Positions 14,873-23,431 of a stretch of 37,806 nt of DNA are shown piece after piece. The stretch comes from Oscillospiraceae bacterium (GTDB lineage Bacteria > Bacillota_A > Clostridia > Oscillospirales > Oscillospiraceae). The position numbers and the translations under genes were made by a program. The notes under the pieces were generated by a model. The model was not told where the DNA came from, did not search any database, and saw nothing but the letters and a program-made list of their open reading frames with translations. Numbering within the stretch: position 1 is the first letter of the stretch; every line of letters begins with the position of its first letter. The stretch spans positions 1-37,806 of the forward strand of contig JAFTKA010000001.1 in assembly GCA_017456105.1 (NCBI GenBank), written 5' to 3'.

Positions 14873-16858
14873 ATGAAGCATAAGATCTTAAAATATGACC
14901 CCAATTTACGCCCCTTTGAAAAGGATTTTGACCTGCGTGCCCAGCGGTATATCGACAAAAAGGCTCAGCTGTTACAGCCGGGCAAGACGCTTTCTGATCT
15001 TGCCTGCGGCCACCATTATTTCGGTTTCCACAAAACGGAAGACGGCTGGTACTACCGGGAGTGGGCCCCTGCCGCAGAAAAGCTGTACCTGACCGGCGAC
15101 TTCTGCGGTTGGGATCGCCACGCCTATGAAGCCAAAAAGCTGGACGGCGGCGTGTTCGAGCTGTTCCTGCCCGGCGATACCTTAAAAGACGGCATGACCG
15201 TCATGGCGATCGTGGTGCGAAACGGCGAGGAAATGGAACGGATCCCCCTGTACGCCACCCGTGTGGTGCAGGACCCCGTTACCTACGGCTGGAACGCGGT
15301 GATCCACGAAATGAAGCCCTTCCGTTGGACTGATGAGAAATTCAAGCCCAAGAAAAAGCTCTTTATCTATGAATGCCATATCGGTATGGCTCAGGAAGAG
15401 GGCCGGGTAGGAAGCTTTGAAGAATTCCGGCAGAACGTCCTGCCGAGAGTCCGGGATCTGGGCTACAACACCCTGCAGATCATGGCCATCATGGAGCACC
15501 CCTACTATGCGTCTTTCGGCTATCAGGTAACCAATTTCTTTGCGGTTTCCTCCCGGTTCGGCATGCCGGAGGACTTAAAGAACCTGATTAACACCGCCCA
15601 CGAAATGGGCATCGCGGTGCTTTTGGACGTGGTCCATTCCCACGCCAGCAAGAACACCCGGGAGGGAATCAACTGCTTTGACGGCACGCCCTACCAGTTC
15701 TTCCACGACGGCCCCAAGGGCGACCATTCCGCCTGGGACACTAAGTGCTTCAATTATGATAAAAATGAAGTAATTCACTTCCTTTTGTCCAACCTGCGGT
15801 TTTATATGGAGGAGTACCATTTTGACGGCTTCCGCTTTGACGGCGTAACCTCCATGCTCTACCACGACCACGGCCTGGGTACTGCCTTTATGAGCAATGA
15901 TACCTATTTCTCCATGAACACCGACGTGGAAGCAGTAACCTACCTGCAGCTGGCAAACGATATGGTGCGGGAATTTAACCCCAATGCCATTATGATCGCC
16001 GAGGACACCTCCGCCATTCCCGGCCTGTGCCTGCCCATCAAGGACGGCGGCATCGGCTTTGACTACCGTCTTGCTATGGGCGAGCCGGATATGTGGATCA
16101 AGCTTCTGAAGGAGACCCCCGACGAATATTGGGATCTTAACAATATATATTATGAATTGGCGATCCGCCGCCCCCACGAAAAGGTCATCGGCTACTGCGA
16201 GTCCCACGATCAGGCGTTGGTTGGCGACAAGACCATCATGTTCCGGCTCTGCGACCAGGAGATGTACTGGGGTATGCACAAGGATTGCCACAGCATGGTC
16301 ATTGACCGGGGCATGGCTCTGCACAAAATGATCCGCCTTTTGACCATGACCCTGGGCGGCGAAGGCTATCTGACCTTTATGGGCAACGAATTCGGCCACC
16401 CGGAGTGGATCGACTTCCCCAGGGAGGGTAACGGCTGGAGCTACCATTACTGCCGCCGGCAGTGGCATTTGGCGGACGACCCGGACCTGAAATACCACTA
16501 CCTTCTGGAGCTTGAAAAGCAGGCGGTGAAGCTGTGTAAGACCTGCCGTGTCCTGGGAAGCCGGGATACCCAGCTGCAGATGCACAACGACGACAAGGTA
16601 ATGGTCTATCAAAAGGGCAGTGCAATTTTTGCTTTTAATTTCCACCCCTGGAAATCCTTTGAGAACTATTTCGTAACCATGCCCGAAGAGGGAGAATATC
16701 GCGTTGTTATGTCAACCGATGATTACTGCTTCGGCGGCCATGGCCGTATTTGGCATCAGAATTATACTGCAACGGTTCAGGAGGACGGCAGAGTCGGTTT
16801 CCAAATGTACCTGCCCAGCCGCACCGCCGCCGTTCTTCAGAAAGTGGCCGCAAAATAA
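14873..16858 (+). CDS. glgB: 1,4-alpha-glucan branching enzyme, eukaryote-like GH13 type
   Basis: A 661-aa cytoplasmic enzyme adding alpha-1,6 branches to glycogen. An N-terminal CBM48-like domain (HYFGFHKTEDGWYYREWAP) is followed by a GH13 barrel and a C-terminal beta domain. Catalytic motifs: DVVHSH (252-257), DGFRFDGVTSM with nucleophile Asp323, IAEDTS with acid Glu377, and ESHDQALVGD with Asp446. The sequence follows human/yeast GBE1 more than E. coli GlgB (VIDRGMALHKMIRL, FMGNEFGHPEWIDFPREGN). It lies alone with its own promoter and no other glg genes beside it. CAGGAGG precedes the ATG. Confidence 0.95.
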   Translation: MKHKILKYDPNLRPFEKDFDLRAQRYIDKKAQLLQPGKTLSDLACGHHYFGFHKTEDGWYYREWAPAAEKLYLTGDFCGWDRHAYEAKKLDGGVFELFLPGDTLKDGMTVMAIVVRNGEEMERIPLYATRVVQDPVTYGWNAVIHEMKPFRWTDEKFKPKKKLFIYECHIGMAQEEGRVGSFEEFRQNVLPRVRDLGYNTLQIMAIMEHPYYASFGYQVTNFFAVSSRFGMPEDLKNLINTAHEMGIAVLLDVVHSHASKNTREGINCFDGTPYQFFHDGPKGDHSAWDTKCFNYDKNEVIHFLLSNLRFYMEEYHFDGFRFDGVTSMLYHDHGLGTAFMSNDTYFSMNTDVEAVTYLQLANDMVREFNPNAIMIAEDTSAIPGLCLPIKDGGIGFDYRLAMGEPDMWIKLLKETPDEYWDLNNIYYELAIRRPHEKVIGYCESHDQALVGDKTIMFRLCDQEMYWGMHKDCHSMVIDRGMALHKMIRLLTMTLGGEGYLTFMGNEFGHPEWIDFPREGNGWSYHYCRRQWHLADDPDLKYHYLLELEKQAVKLCKTCRVLGSRDTQLQMHNDDKVMVYQKGSAIFAFNFHPWKSFENYFVTMPEEGEYRVVMSTDDYCFGGHGRIWHQNYTATVQEDGRVGFQMYLPSRTAAVLQKVAAK

Positions 16859-16861
16859 GAA

Positions 16862-16916
16862 TGTAGGGAGCGGATTAATCCGCTCCGTTGCGGAACGCTT
16901 AATTGCGTCCCATACA
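16862..16916 (+). repeat. Two-hairpin palindromic repeat, copy E (degenerate right end)
   Basis: The left stem GGAGCGG...CCGCTCC is intact. The right stem GGAACGC...GCGTCC has lost one T, and the end reads CCCATACA instead of CCCTACA. It lies 3 nt after the glgB stop. Confidence 0.82.
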
Positions 16917-16968
16917 ATTATAATCGTCGGATTTCCGCAGAAATGTTTAAGCGGTTTAAAAATTTTAG

Positions 16969-16997
16969 TTGATTCCGGGATAAAAATGTGGTATAAT
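16969..16997 (+). promoter_or_regulatory. Sigma-A promoter of the unknown membrane protein gene
   Basis: TTGATT, 17 nt, TATAAT. It implies a leader of roughly 80 nt before the ATG at 17082. Confidence 0.68.
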
Positions 16998-17081
16998 ACC
17001 AAAAACCTTTCCGCGTCTTTCGGTGGCGGTCATTTGTACATGCCAGCCGGAAAATTTCGGAAAACCCATGGTGGTGAATAA

Positions 17082-17618
17082 ATGGCAGGCAGAAAATATG
17101 TATCCGATTATCGGATAGAAAAAGCCATAACGCCCTCCGGCAAGGTGGAAACGAAGCTTTTTTATCAGGGAACATATTACCGCTATGAACGCTCCCGGGA
17201 GGAGATCCTGCGGCTGCGGCGGCATATTCTGCTGGTAACGGTGCTTTCGGCACTGCTGATCTTTCCGATGCTCATGACCCCGGCGATGCTGAGCCATACA
17301 ATATATATTATATTGCCGGCAGCCTTTTCTCTTGTGCCCATGTATCTGCTTCTGGCAGGAGCAAGGCGACTGGGCTTTGACGAGGAAAAGTTCACCCGGG
17401 AGCACCGGGATAAAACGGAGAAACGGATCGCCCGGGCCAGCCTGTGGCTGACGATCCTTTTGGGTACAACGGTGGCAGGCTGTGTGGTCTACATTTGCCT
17501 GTGCCCGGTGATTTTGGAAGAGTACCTTTGTATGGGAAGCTTGCTTTTGGCTCTTGCCGGGTCAGCAACACTGCTTCCCCAGCGGAAAAAGGCGAAAGCC
17601 GTGGAAATCGAAAAATAA
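17082..17618 (+). CDS. Unknown four-helix membrane protein
   Basis: A 178-aa protein I do not recognise. A soluble N-terminus of about 45 residues (ITPSGKVETKLFYQGTYYRY) is followed by two membrane helices at about 48-92, a charged loop (FDEEKFTREHRDKTEKRIAR), two more helices at about 118-162, and a basic tail. The 2+2 helix arrangement with a charged cytoplasmic loop is all that can be said. A GGTGGTGA ribosome site precedes the ATG. The following gap holds hairpins rather than a clear terminator, so some read-through into oppA is possible. Confidence 0.72.
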   Translation: MAGRKYVSDYRIEKAITPSGKVETKLFYQGTYYRYERSREEILRLRRHILLVTVLSALLIFPMLMTPAMLSHTIYIILPAAFSLVPMYLLLAGARRLGFDEEKFTREHRDKTEKRIARASLWLTILLGTTVAGCVVYICLCPVILEEYLCMGSLLLALAGSATLLPQRKKAKAVEIEK

Positions 17619-17619
17619 G

Positions 17620-17698
17620 AAAAGGGTACCCTTTTCTCTGTTCCTCTTGCAGAGGAACAGAATAAGTGTCTGATATTTTTCCAAATGGCAGCATTTGG
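17620..17698 (+). promoter_or_regulatory. Three successive hairpins upstream of oppA
   Basis: AAAAGGGTACCCTTTT (17620-17635, palindrome), CTGTTCCTCT-TGC-AGAGGAACAG (17638-17660), and CCAAATG-GCAG-CATTTGG (17681-17698). The oppA ribosome site lies 18 nt beyond. None has a good U-tract, so this looks like a structured leader or processing region. A weak TTGCAG/TGATAT promoter may overlap the second and third hairpins. Confidence 0.55.
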
Positions 17699-17728
17699 TC
17701 AAATATAAAATTTTTAGGAGGTCAAAAA

Positions 17729-19969
17729 ATGAAAAAGACTACCAAGCTGATTGCATTGGTGCTGGCTCTTGTCATGATGGTTTCCGCATTTGCGGCTTGT
17801 GGCGGTTCCGACACCAACGAAGAAGAGAAGACTCTGGTCATCGGCACTCAGAACTTTGACGGCAAGTTCTCTCCCTTCTTCTACACCAACGCATACGAGA
17901 ACGATGTGTTGGGTCTGGTAAACGTGGGCCTGCTGGGCTCCGACCGTGAAGGCGCCGTTGTCCTGAAGGGCATCGAGGGCGAGGTCCGTCCCTACAACGG
18001 CACCGATTACACCTACACCGGCATCGCCGACTGTGTTGTAACCGAGAATGCCGACGGCACTGTTTACTATGACTTCACCCTGAAAGAGGGCGTTAAGTTC
18101 TCCGACGGCACCGAGATGGATATCGACGACGTTATCTTCTCTCTGTACGTCCTGCTGGACCCCGCCTATGACGGCGTGTCCACCTTCTATGCTCTGCCCA
18201 TCGAGGGTCTGGATGAGTACCGCAAGAACAACATCATGCTGTCCGCCCTGTTGGGTCAGCTGGGTGAGGAGAACACTGACTTCACCTATGTTACTGAAGA
18301 GCAGCAGGCTGCTTTCTGGGCTGCTGTAAATGATGGCCTGGTAAAGTTTGCTCAGGAGATCGTAGACTACTGTGCAGCCGCTGGCTACGCTGCTGATGGC
18401 AACGATGTTGCTACCGCCGCTTCTGCTTGGGGCTTCGACGGTCTGCCCGCAACCGCTACCGCCAAGGACTTCGCTCTGGCAATCGGTGCAGCTTACGACT
18501 GGAGCTTCTCCGCTATGGAAGCTGAGACCGCTGGCTCCGCTCTGGCTGATCTGATTCCCGCTGATGTTTATGCCTATGCCGGCACAAACGTTTCCACCGG
18601 TGAGTCCGCTGCTAACGTTACCGGTATCCAGAAGACCGGCGACAACAGCCTGCGTATCGTTCTGACCGAGCTGGACGCTACCGCTATCTACCAGATGGGT
18701 CAGACCATCGTTCCCATGCACTACTACGGCGAAGAGTCCCTGTACGACTACGAGAACAACAAGTTCGGCTTCGTTAAGGGCGACATGTCCGACGTTAAGT
18801 CCGTAACCACCAAGCCCGTAGGTGCTGGTCCTTACACCTTCGAGTCCTACGAGAATGGCGTTGTTACCCTGAAGGCTAACCCCAACTACTGGAAGGGCGA
18901 GCCCAAGATCGACTACATCAAGTTCCAGGAAGGCCAGGACGCTGATAAGGTTCCCGGTGTTGTTGCCGGCACCATCGATATCACCGATCCTTCCTACTCT
19001 GCTGAGACCGCTAAGGCCATCGCTGATGCCAATGGCGGCGAGGTAACCGGCTCCAAGATCACCACCAACATGGTGGCTAACCTGGGCTACGGCTACATCG
19101 GCTTCGCAGCTAAGAACGTCTGCGTGGGCGGCGAGAGCGGCTCCGAGGCTTCCAAGAACCTGCGTAAGGCTATCGCAACTGTTATCTCCGTATACCGTGA
19201 CGTTGCCATTGACTCCTACTACGGCGAGTTCGCAAACGTCATCAACTACCCCATCTCCGATACCTCTTGGGCTGCTCCCCGTGTTACCGACGAGGGCTAC
19301 AAGGTAGCTTTCTCCGTTGACGCAGAGGGCAACGACATCTACACCGAGGGTATGACCGCTGAGGAGAAGTACGCTGCTGCTCAGAAGGCCGCTCTGGGCT
19401 TCTTCGAGGCTGCTGGCTACACCGTAGCTGACGGCAAGGTAACTGCTGCTCCCGAGGGTGCTAAGATGGCTTATGAAGTCATGGTTGGCGGCGGCGGCAT
19501 CGGCGACCACCCCGTATTCATGGCTCTGACTCAGGCTGCTGCTTCCTTGAAGGAGATCGGCTTCGACCTGATCGTCAGCGATATGGCTAACTTTGCTGAG
19601 ATGACTGATGCTGTCAACTCCGGTACTGCCGAGATGTTCGGTATGGCATGGCAGGCAACTCCCGATCCCGACATGTACCAGATCTACCACTCCGAGGGCG
19701 GCTCCAATGAGAAGGCCTACTGGATCAAGGACGCTGCTCTGGATAAGCTGATCATGGACGCTCGTCAGTCCACCGACCAGACCTACCGTAAGACTCTGTA
19801 CAAGCAGGCTCTGGACATCGTTGCTGACTGGGCTGTTGAGATCCCCATGTATCAGAGACAGAACTGCATCATCTTCTCCACCGAGCGTGTCAACATGGAG
19901 ACCGTAACTCCCGATATCACCACCTTCTGGGGCTGGGCTAACGATATCGAGAAGCTGGAGATGAACTAA
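17729..19969 (+). CDS. oppA: Oligopeptide ABC transporter substrate-binding lipoprotein, family 5
   Basis: A 746-aa exported lipoprotein. Signal peptide residues 1-23 end in FAAC, with lipidated Cys24. SBP_bac_5 features include DGTVYYDFTLKEGVKFSDGT, a substrate loop FSDGTEMDIDDVIFS, PVGAGPYTFESY and RKAIATVISV. It is longer than typical OppA (about 540-600 aa), with an extra Ala-rich segment at about 155-300. Codon use (GCT, GTT, AAG, AAC) is more biased than in neighbours, suggesting high expression. ATG 17729 follows TAGGAGG. A structured 215-nt gap separates it from oppB. Confidence 0.92.
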   Translation: MKKTTKLIALVLALVMMVSAFAACGGSDTNEEEKTLVIGTQNFDGKFSPFFYTNAYENDVLGLVNVGLLGSDREGAVVLKGIEGEVRPYNGTDYTYTGIADCVVTENADGTVYYDFTLKEGVKFSDGTEMDIDDVIFSLYVLLDPAYDGVSTFYALPIEGLDEYRKNNIMLSALLGQLGEENTDFTYVTEEQQAAFWAAVNDGLVKFAQEIVDYCAAAGYAADGNDVATAASAWGFDGLPATATAKDFALAIGAAYDWSFSAMEAETAGSALADLIPADVYAYAGTNVSTGESAANVTGIQKTGDNSLRIVLTELDATAIYQMGQTIVPMHYYGEESLYDYENNKFGFVKGDMSDVKSVTTKPVGAGPYTFESYENGVVTLKANPNYWKGEPKIDYIKFQEGQDADKVPGVVAGTIDITDPSYSAETAKAIADANGGEVTGSKITTNMVANLGYGYIGFAAKNVCVGGESGSEASKNLRKAIATVISVYRDVAIDSYYGEFANVINYPISDTSWAAPRVTDEGYKVAFSVDAEGNDIYTEGMTAEEKYAAAQKAALGFFEAAGYTVADGKVTAAPEGAKMAYEVMVGGGGIGDHPVFMALTQAAASLKEIGFDLIVSDMANFAEMTDAVNSGTAEMFGMAWQATPDPDMYQIYHSEGGSNEKAYWIKDAALDKLIMDARQSTDQTYRKTLYKQALDIVADWAVEIPMYQRQNCIIFSTERVNMETVTPDITTFWGWANDIEKLEMN

Positions 19970-19981
19970 TTCAGTTCGATT

Positions 19982-20098
19982 TTCTTAAATAATTAAGAAT
20001 TAACTAGCGTTGCAGGTTGCCGTGCTTCCTTCGGGTTGCACGGCAATCTGTGGCGAAAGGCTTCTGCCTATGAGACGGCCGTTTTGCTGCCAAAACGG
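19982..20098 (+). promoter_or_regulatory. Intercistronic hairpins between oppA and oppB
   Basis: Three stems: TTCTTAA-ATAA-TTAAGAA (19982-19999), TTGCCGTGC/GCACGGCAA (20017-20046, 12-nt loop), and CCGTTTTG-CTGC-CAAAACGG (20079-20098). Such structures often stabilise an abundant upstream mRNA and cut downstream expression, which fits a binding protein needed in excess over its permease. The rest of the gap (20099-20184) shows only the oppB ribosome site. Confidence 0.6.
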
Positions 20099-20184
20099 TT
20101 GTCTGATATGCAGAACGTATCAAATTCAGCGGAAACTCTGAAAGAGACCTTCCTGACTTCCGCAGAAATAAATGGAGGGAAAAT

Positions 20185-21171
20185 ATGCGCAATTTTATCA
20201 TCAAACGTCTGTTTTTATCGGTGGTGATCCTGCTGTTTGTGGTGTTCATTATCTTCTTGATAATGCGCTGCCTGCCTGCTTCCTACGTGGAGACCATGGC
20301 GATCCAGCTTTCTCAGGCCCCGGGCTCCAAGCCCTATGAGGAATGGGTGGAACAGCTGAACGAGCAATACGGCTTAAATAAGCCCATTTTTGAGGGCTAT
20401 TTGGCACAGCTGAAGAATTTGGTTACCGGCAATTTTGGCGACAGCTGGAAGTTCACCGTTCCCGTTTTCGAGAAGTTTGAGAGCGTGATCTGGGTGTCCT
20501 TCATTATGGGTGCCATTTCCCTGGTGCTGCAGGTGCTGATCGCGGTGCCTCTGGGCATCATTGCCGCTACCAAGCAGTATTCTAAGACCGACTATACCAT
20601 CTCGGCTCTGGCACTGACCACCATTAGTCTCCCCACGTTCTTCTTTGCAACCCTATTAAAACTGGTGTTCTCAGTAAAACTGGGCTGGTTTGACTTGTTC
20701 GGCATGGTGGGACGAGACCACCATCAGCTGTCCTCCTGGGGTCAGTTCCTGGATAAGGCACACCATTTGGTGCTGCCCATCTTCGTGCTGATCGTGCTGG
20801 GCATCGGCAGCCTGATGCGTTACACCCGTACCAATATGCTGGAAGTGCTGAACGCCGACTATATCCGTACTGCCCGTGCCAAGGGCCTCAGCGAAAAGAA
20901 GGTTATCTACCGCCACGCTTTCCGCAACACCCTGATCCCGCTGGTTACCATTATCGGCGGCAGCCTGCCGGGCCTGTTCTCCGGTGCTCTGATCACCGAG
21001 ACATTGTTTGCCATCGACGGTATCGGCTACACCTCCTACACGGCCATCGTGGCAGGCGACATTCCCTTCTCGATCTTCTATCTGACCTTTATGGCCATTT
21101 TGACATTGCTGGGCAATCTGATCTCCGACATTCTGTATGCGGTGGTCGATCCCCGGGTACGTTACTCTTAA
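20185..21171 (+). CDS. oppB: Oligopeptide ABC transporter permease, OppB type
   Basis: A 328-aa inner-membrane permease. The N-terminus is RNFIIKRLFLSVVILLFVV and about six helices follow. The coupling-helix (EAA) motif is LNADYIRTARAKGLSEKKVI at about 223-242, and the C-terminus DILYAVVDPRVRYS is typical of OppB/DppB. Length is normal. It pairs with OppC and is 18 nt upstream of it. An ATGGAGGG site precedes the ATG. Confidence 0.95.
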   Translation: MRNFIIKRLFLSVVILLFVVFIIFLIMRCLPASYVETMAIQLSQAPGSKPYEEWVEQLNEQYGLNKPIFEGYLAQLKNLVTGNFGDSWKFTVPVFEKFESVIWVSFIMGAISLVLQVLIAVPLGIIAATKQYSKTDYTISALALTTISLPTFFFATLLKLVFSVKLGWFDLFGMVGRDHHQLSSWGQFLDKAHHLVLPIFVLIVLGIGSLMRYTRTNMLEVLNADYIRTARAKGLSEKKVIYRHAFRNTLIPLVTIIGGSLPGLFSGALITETLFAIDGIGYTSYTAIVAGDIPFSIFYLTFMAILTLLGNLISDILYAVVDPRVRYS

Positions 21172-21189
21172 GAAAGGAGAGGTATTTCC

Positions 21190-22722
21190 ATGAGCGAAAA
21201 TAAGGAAAACATCAACAAAGAAGAGCAGTACTCCCTTAGCGATGACCGCCGGGTAAAGACCCTCTCCCCCGGTGCACTGACCGCCAAGCGTTTCTTCCGG
21301 AACAGACTGGCTGTGCTGGGCCTTGTGATCCTGGCTGCCATGTTCATTTTCTCCTTTGTGGGCGGTTGGGTCATGCCCTATGAACAGGACCAGGTGTTCC
21401 ACCGCTATGACACCCAGATGAAGGAATACTGCGGTGTCCGGGAAAATACCGAGTTCCGCTATCTGAATGCTGACGGTCAGGAGCTGACCGCCATGATCAA
21501 GGCAAAGTTTACCATCAACACAAAGAACGAAAGCTTTGAAGACGAGGGTGTGATCTACACCATCGACAAGCTTGCCGAGGATCTTTACACCATTTCCAAC
21601 GGTGAGACCCTGCTGGGCGTTGCTTACAAGGACGTTATTAACCCTGCCGACGCCAACGCAAAGTTCAGCTTTAATTTCAGCTTCAATGCTCTGAAGGCAT
21701 TTGCTGCCAAGGAAGCTACCTTTGAGGCTGACGGCAACACCTATGCCATCGACGAGGTGGGCACCGTAACCCTGAACGGTGAGGATATCGCCTTCGTTAA
21801 CCGCATGATCGTTCAGTCCAAGGTCTCCGGCACCAGCATCTCCCGCCAGTTCCGGGAAGAGGTGGGCAAGGCCATCGAAGAAGGCCGGACAGAGTTCTCC
21901 TTCGTGGACGCAAACGGCGAAACAGTGGACTATCAGATGGTCTACGACGCACAGAACGATATGTGGTCTGTCAAGCGTGTTACCTCCACTTTGATTTACG
22001 ACGCATATTCCTTCCCCAACAAAGAGCACCTGCTGGGTACCGATAAGAACGGTATGGATATGCTGACCCGTCTGATGTACGGCGGCCGTGTATCCCTGGT
22101 GATCGGCTTTATCGTTGTGCTGATCTCCGCCTTCATCGGCATTATTTTGGGCGGCATTTCCGGATATTTCGGCGGTTGGGTGGACAACCTAATCATGCGT
22201 ATCGTGGATATCTTCTACTGTATCCCCTCCACGCCCTTGATCATTATTCTGGGTGCGGCCATGGACGGTATGCGTATGGACCCCCAGATCCGTATGCTGT
22301 TTTTGATGCTGATTTTGGGCTTCCTGGGCTGGCCCGGTGTTGCCCGTATGGTTCGCGGTCAGATCCTTTCTCTTCGTGAGCAGGAGTTTATGACCGCCAC
22401 CGAATCCAGCGGTCTGAGTGTCTACCGCCGGATCTTCAAGCACCTGATCCCCAATGTTATCCCTCAGCTGATCGTTACCTGCACCATGAGCCTGGGTTCT
22501 ACCATCATCACCGAGGCGACCCTCAGCTTCCTGGGTCTGGGTGTTAAGTTCCCCTTTGCTTCCTGGGGCAACATTATGAACGACGTATCCAACTCCCACG
22601 TGCTGACCAGCTACTGGTTCATCTGGATCCCCGCCGGCATCTGCTTGGTGCTGTCCGTTCTGGGCTTCAACTTCGTGGGCGACGGTCTGCGGGACGCATT
22701 TGACCCGAAAATGAAACGTTAA
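21190..22722 (+). CDS. oppC: Oligopeptide ABC transporter permease, OppC type, with a large extracytoplasmic insertion
   Basis: A 510-aa protein; ordinary OppC is about 300. Residues 1-60 hold a cytoplasmic tail and helix 1. The normal OppC core resumes at HLLGTDKNGMDMLTRLMYGG (about 280) and runs to the end with the EAA loop (EFMTATESSGLSVYRRIFKH) and TLSFLGLGV. Between them, about 65-265, lies an inserted polar, beta-rich region (GQELTAMIKAKFTINTKN, DGNTYAIDEVGTVTLNGEDI) with no hydrophobic helix. By topology it is outside the cell. Function of the insertion is unknown. Confidence 0.93.
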   Translation: MSENKENINKEEQYSLSDDRRVKTLSPGALTAKRFFRNRLAVLGLVILAAMFIFSFVGGWVMPYEQDQVFHRYDTQMKEYCGVRENTEFRYLNADGQELTAMIKAKFTINTKNESFEDEGVIYTIDKLAEDLYTISNGETLLGVAYKDVINPADANAKFSFNFSFNALKAFAAKEATFEADGNTYAIDEVGTVTLNGEDIAFVNRMIVQSKVSGTSISRQFREEVGKAIEEGRTEFSFVDANGETVDYQMVYDAQNDMWSVKRVTSTLIYDAYSFPNKEHLLGTDKNGMDMLTRLMYGGRVSLVIGFIVVLISAFIGIILGGISGYFGGWVDNLIMRIVDIFYCIPSTPLIIILGAAMDGMRMDPQIRMLFLMLILGFLGWPGVARMVRGQILSLREQEFMTATESSGLSVYRRIFKHLIPNVIPQLIVTCTMSLGSTIITEATLSFLGLGVKFPFASWGNIMNDVSNSHVLTSYWFIWIPAGICLVLSVLGFNFVGDGLRDAFDPKMKR

Positions 22723-22735
22723 GGAGGAGAGACAA

Positions 22736-23431
22736 ATGGCAAAAAAGAAAACCGAAGGCTATCTCTCCGCCAAGGAATCCCGTCGGATCTCCAAGGAGAA
22801 TCGCAAGGCTACGGCTGTTTTGGAAAAGCAGCGTAAGCGGAAGAACGTAGCAGAAAGCGAATATATCACTACCATGAAAAACCCCGCCAACGCGGTGGAA
22901 TTTGACGATCTGCACACCTACTTCTTCACCGATGCCGGTACGGTCAAGGCCGTGGACGGTGTCAGCTTTGAAGTGCCCATCGGCAAGACCGTGGGCGTGG
23001 TGGGCGAGTCCGGCTGCGGCAAGTCCGTAACCAGTCTGTCCCTGATGCAGCTGCTGCAGCGGCCCCAGGGTCAGGTGGTCAGCGGTGCGATCCGCCTGAA
23101 TTTGGGCGACGGCGTTGCCTATGACATCACCAAAGTGCCGGACGTAAAAATGCAGTCCCTGCGGGGCAACAAGATCTCCATGATCTTCCAGGAGCCCATG
23201 ACCGCTCTAAACCCTGTTTTCCGGATCGGTGAGCAGGTCAACGAGGTCATTATGCTCCACGATGCCGAGGGCAAGTCCAAGGAAGACGTAAAGGCCCGTA
23301 CCATTGAGCTTTTGGAAATGGTGGGTATCGCCAACTCCGAGGGCGTGTACAAAATGTACCCCCATGAACTGTCCGGCGGTATGCGGCAGAGAGTTATGAT
23401 CGCCATGGCTCTGGCCTGCAATCCCGTATGA
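22736..23431 (+). CDS. oppD: Oligopeptide ABC transporter ATPase OppD, N-terminal fragment (frameshifted)
   Basis: 231 aa holding the Walker A motif GESGCGKS (90-97), the Q-loop (IFQEPMTALNP) and the signature LSGGMRQR. It stops at ACNPV just before Walker B. The remainder is in another frame from 23428. About 55 charged, Lys/Arg-rich residues precede the ATPase fold, more than usual for OppD. The missing part contains Walker B and the switch His, so this fragment alone cannot hydrolyse ATP normally. Confidence 0.87.
   Translation: MAKKKTEGYLSAKESRRISKENRKATAVLEKQRKRKNVAESEYITTMKNPANAVEFDDLHTYFFTDAGTVKAVDGVSFEVPIGKTVGVVGESGCGKSVTSLSLMQLLQRPQGQVVSGAIRLNLGDGVAYDITKVPDVKMQSLRGNKISMIFQEPMTALNPVFRIGEQVNEVIMLHDAEGKSKEDVKARTIELLEMVGIANSEGVYKMYPHELSGGMRQRVMIAMALACNPV

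Noticed and set aside
17714..19690. 658-residue open frame on the minus strand opposite oppA
   Set aside because: Arises from the strong codon bias of oppA; no ribosome site and no family motifs, while oppA is certain.
20671..22029. 452-residue open frame on the minus strand opposite oppB and oppC
   Set aside because: Crosses two genuine genes; low-complexity His/Val/Gln composition typical of antisense frames.
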